A DNA stretch of 64,000 nt from Umezawaea beigongshangensis (lineage in GTDB: Bacteria > Actinomycetota > Actinomycetes > Mycobacteriales > Pseudonocardiaceae): positions 91,660 through 155,659 of the forward strand of contig NZ_JAEIOJ010000012.1 of assembly GCF_016464305.1 (NCBI RefSeq). The letters run 5' to 3'. Positions 63,001-64,000 of the stretch are shown here, in pieces (position 1 is the first letter of the stretch; every line of letters starts with the position of its first letter). The notes under the pieces were generated by a model, which saw only the letters and a list, made by a program, of their open reading frames with translations, was not told the DNA's origin and searched no databases. Position numbers and translations under genes: made by a program.

Positions 63001-63127
63001 TCGCGGGGTCCAGCTGGCAGAGGAACCACAGTCGGCGCTGCGCGGGCGCGGCGGACAGGACGAAGTAGTCGCCGTAGTCGCGCGACTCCCCGCCGCCGAC
63101 ACCTCCGGCGAAGGACGAGCTGCTCAT
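60032..63127 (-). CDS. NRPS module C-A*-T with inactive A domain
   Basis: 1031-aa NRPS. The condensation domain is intact (VVVIHHMVCDGWSMD about residue 159). The adenylation region (about 470-900) is ruined: the TSGSTGxPKG loop reads HRGGEHAAVLSHRS, the YGPTE motif reads YGLPV, the TGD motif is missing and the GKxD lysine is Thr (DGTIDH). The carrier domain is intact (FFSLGGHSLLAAKL, Ser about 953), and a short C-terminal tail follows. ATG at 63127 overlaps the thioesterase stop. The carrier must be charged by another protein, most likely the carrier-less A domain at 51711. Confidence 0.9.
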   Translation of the reverse strand: MSSSSFAGGVGGGESRDYGDYFVLSAAPAQRRLWFLCQLDPASNAAYNVVSAVRLTGELDVVMLQRALNEVVARHESLRTGIGLVDGDPHQLVVPETLVSLAVVDCTHLSADAALASVRRLAADQAALPFTFDAPPLVRVALVRESRHAHTLVVVIHHMVCDGWSMDVFYRDLATTYQALREGRPSDLPELPVQYADYVAWQEQNLTEQRMDELVAHWRDTVTGTAPLRLPVDRPRDRRGGAGGRVEIELDAQLVGELNGLADRAGATPFMVLLAAFKVALARITGQDDIAVGTPVAGRHHPDAEQLVGYFANTLVLRTGLAPEQPFSAAVAAVRDTCLSAFSHDRMPFDRLVQELRQTRVLDRNPLFDVMFSMQNTPGVSLTLPDLTMSAVELGPTAAKFDLWLTVLPDGDRLRLRLDHDLGLYDERTAARVLDLHRAVLVHALRDPDAPIGALPAAGPADRTAAERWAVGPAGTPADRTVLELLAARRADDVVLSAADAVLTLPELRQWAADLAARLRADGIAGPGVVVTTPPVPSAALVAVLLAVFDVGAVLAYGRKHDRAGAFVRHAEDEPGGWLITTGPRFDPVASAPAADLNGPAWRVPHRGGEHAAVLSHRSLTATLTAVADRLSITPDDDVLLLAGTGAPHPVDLLLPLVRARSLLLVSQDAGPSGPPAAFVLADAPTWRKALTSGWQPPQGTRLVCRDEVVAPDLADALARTGHPVFLWRTAPPYGLPVDLAPLDRSLGRHLGPPLAGTTRRLLDIAGDPVPIGLVGDLHVAGTGHPAEPTGLRCRHTGNGELELIGPARGRLVVGDHVVALAAVERELAALDGVRAAVAAGAGDGELVAWVVPEETVRSDRERDAVAARVRARAQAVLPPHEVPALVAVVDEIPTASDGTIDHAALPAPPRLAARAVETDVRPRTATERRVLAIFRDVVPVREFGMHADFFSLGGHSLLAAKLISRVRAEFGVLVPIRDFFRDPSPAGLAGAIERLERERDGRATGRRGLSQDLLAGMSDDEVDQLLRQLN

Positions 63128-63906
63128 CGGTTGCACCCCCGTTCGGTGCGGGCCCCGCCCAGCTCGGTCTCGACGAACTGGACGATGGCGCGCTCGTGGT
63201 CCTGGACGAAGAAGTGCCCGCCGGTGAACTCCGTGACGGTGCAGGAGACGGAGGTCTGTTCCGCCCACCCCCCGTCGCCCGGTCGCACCAGCGGGTCCTC
63301 GGTGCCGCGCAGGACGTGGACGGGCGTCGGCAGAGGTGGTCGCGGCTGGTACTGGTAGGTCTCGGCGAGGGTGAGGTCGGCCCGGATCGTGGGCAGCATC
63401 AGCCGGAGGAGCTCGTCGTACTGGGGCAGGTCCGGCTCGTCGCCGGCGCCGAGACCGTCCCACGTGCGCAGCTGCGCGAGCAGCTGGTCGTCCGGCAGGT
63501 GGTGCACCTGGTCCGTGTCGCCGTACTGCGGAGCGTCGCGGCCGGCGACGAACAACGCCGAGGGCAGCGGCAGGTTCCGCGCCTGCAGCTCGCGCGTGAG
63601 CTCGAACGCCACCAGCGCGCCCATGCTGTGCCCGTAGAAGGCGTACGGGCGGCCGGTGAGCGGCCGCAGCGCGTCGGCCAGCAGCGGGACGAGTCCGTCC
63701 ATCTCCGTCGCCGGGGGCTCGCTCATCCGCGCCTCGCGGCCGGGGAGCAGCACGGCGGTGACGCGGACCGACGACGCGTGGGCGTGCCACGTCCGGAACG
63801 TCGAGCTGCTCCCTCCGGCGTGCGGGAAGCACACCACCTGGTGCGTCGCGGCTGGCACGTCGCCGAACGACGTGAACCACCCCGGACGTGGTCGGACCGT
63901 GTGCAC
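63124..63906 (-). CDS. Type II thioesterase
   Basis: 260-aa alpha/beta hydrolase of the NRPS/PKS editing-thioesterase class. It shows VVCFPHAGGSSSTF, the nucleophile AFYGHSMGALVAFEL, Asp in LRGTEDPLV and His in TGGHFFVQDH. It frees blocked carrier domains. The GTG at 63906 is preferred (GGAGG five bases before); GTG at 63912 overlaps that site. It is the first gene of the visible NRPS operon and overlaps the next gene (ATGA). The cluster may continue past the window edge. Confidence 0.9.
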   Translation of the reverse strand: MHTVRPRPGWFTSFGDVPAATHQVVCFPHAGGSSSTFRTWHAHASSVRVTAVLLPGREARMSEPPATEMDGLVPLLADALRPLTGRPYAFYGHSMGALVAFELTRELQARNLPLPSALFVAGRDAPQYGDTDQVHHLPDDQLLAQLRTWDGLGAGDEPDLPQYDELLRLMLPTIRADLTLAETYQYQPRPPLPTPVHVLRGTEDPLVRPGDGGWAEQTSVSCTVTEFTGGHFFVQDHERAIVQFVETELGGARTERGCNR

Positions 63907-64000
63907 GAGCACCTCCGTCGGGACGGTGGAGAACGGGAAATCCGAGCGACTCCGGCGACCGGCCGCTCGTTCACCGGCCGGTCGTGGCGGGCGTCTAATT

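Noticed and set aside
60260..63358. 1032-aa plus-strand open frame
   Set aside because: Antisense shadow of the C-A*-T NRPS gene with no recognisable motif.

Overview
The window is high-GC DNA (roughly 70 % or more by eye) with frequent GTG starts, four-base stop/start overlaps, a SARP-type regulator, CebR-type operators and large nonribosomal peptide synthetase (NRPS) genes. This points to a filamentous actinomycete; gene content is compatible with the Saccharothrix/Actinosynnema/Lentzea part of the Pseudonocardiaceae, but genus cannot be proven from sequence alone. All assignments rest on reading motifs; no searches were run.

Layout. (1) 0.1-3.9 kb: a quinone oxidoreductase and its divergent TetR regulator with two mirrored operators, a secreted GH12 endoglucanase behind a CebR box, a small membrane protein, and a tandemly duplicated histidine-rich metal-binding protein. 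(2) 4.4-17.5 kb: a compact metallophore locus with two Fec-type ABC importers, two closely related MFS exporters, and a four-gene biosynthetic operon (NPP-type methyltransferase, DUF364-like Rossmann protein, PduX-like amino-acid kinase, PLP beta-replacement enzyme) plus a TauD-like oxygenase. Three Fur/Zur-type boxes sit at its divergent promoters. No carrier-protein machinery is present there, so the chelator would be NRPS-independent. (3) 17.5-32.5 kb: mixed accessory genes, including a secreted lipase-like hydrolase, a histidine kinase/response regulator pair with an unusual kinase tail, a CPBP protease, TetR and AraC regulators, methyltransferase, metallo-beta-lactamase fold hydrolase, an AA10 lytic polysaccharide monooxygenase under a second CebR box, a secreted tripeptidyl aminopeptidase-like protein, and decayed gene remnants.

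(4) 32.7-63.9 kb looks like one or two adjoining antibiotic-type clusters that continue beyond the right edge. The left part has a RebM-like methyltransferase, a UvrA-like self-resistance protein, a flavin monooxygenase, and a cassette of 2-oxoacid dehydrogenase E1-alpha, acyl carrier protein, E1-beta/E2 fusion and KAS III-like enzyme that could load and pass on a short acyl unit. Next come an exporter whose ATPase is fused to an extracytoplasmic S15-type peptidase, its permease, a lipoprotein, and a membrane M28 peptidase translationally coupled to a SARP regulator. The right part is a six-gene operon on the minus strand: type II thioesterase, C-A*-T module with a ruined A domain, MbtH protein, C-A-T-reductase module, VioC-like amino-acid hydroxylase, and a C*-A protein with no carrier domain. 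The ruined A domain and the carrier-less A domain complement each other, suggesting loading in trans and reductive release of a very short peptide. Two surface peptidases and a UvrA-like protein suggest a DNA-active compound kept as a prodrug in the cell.
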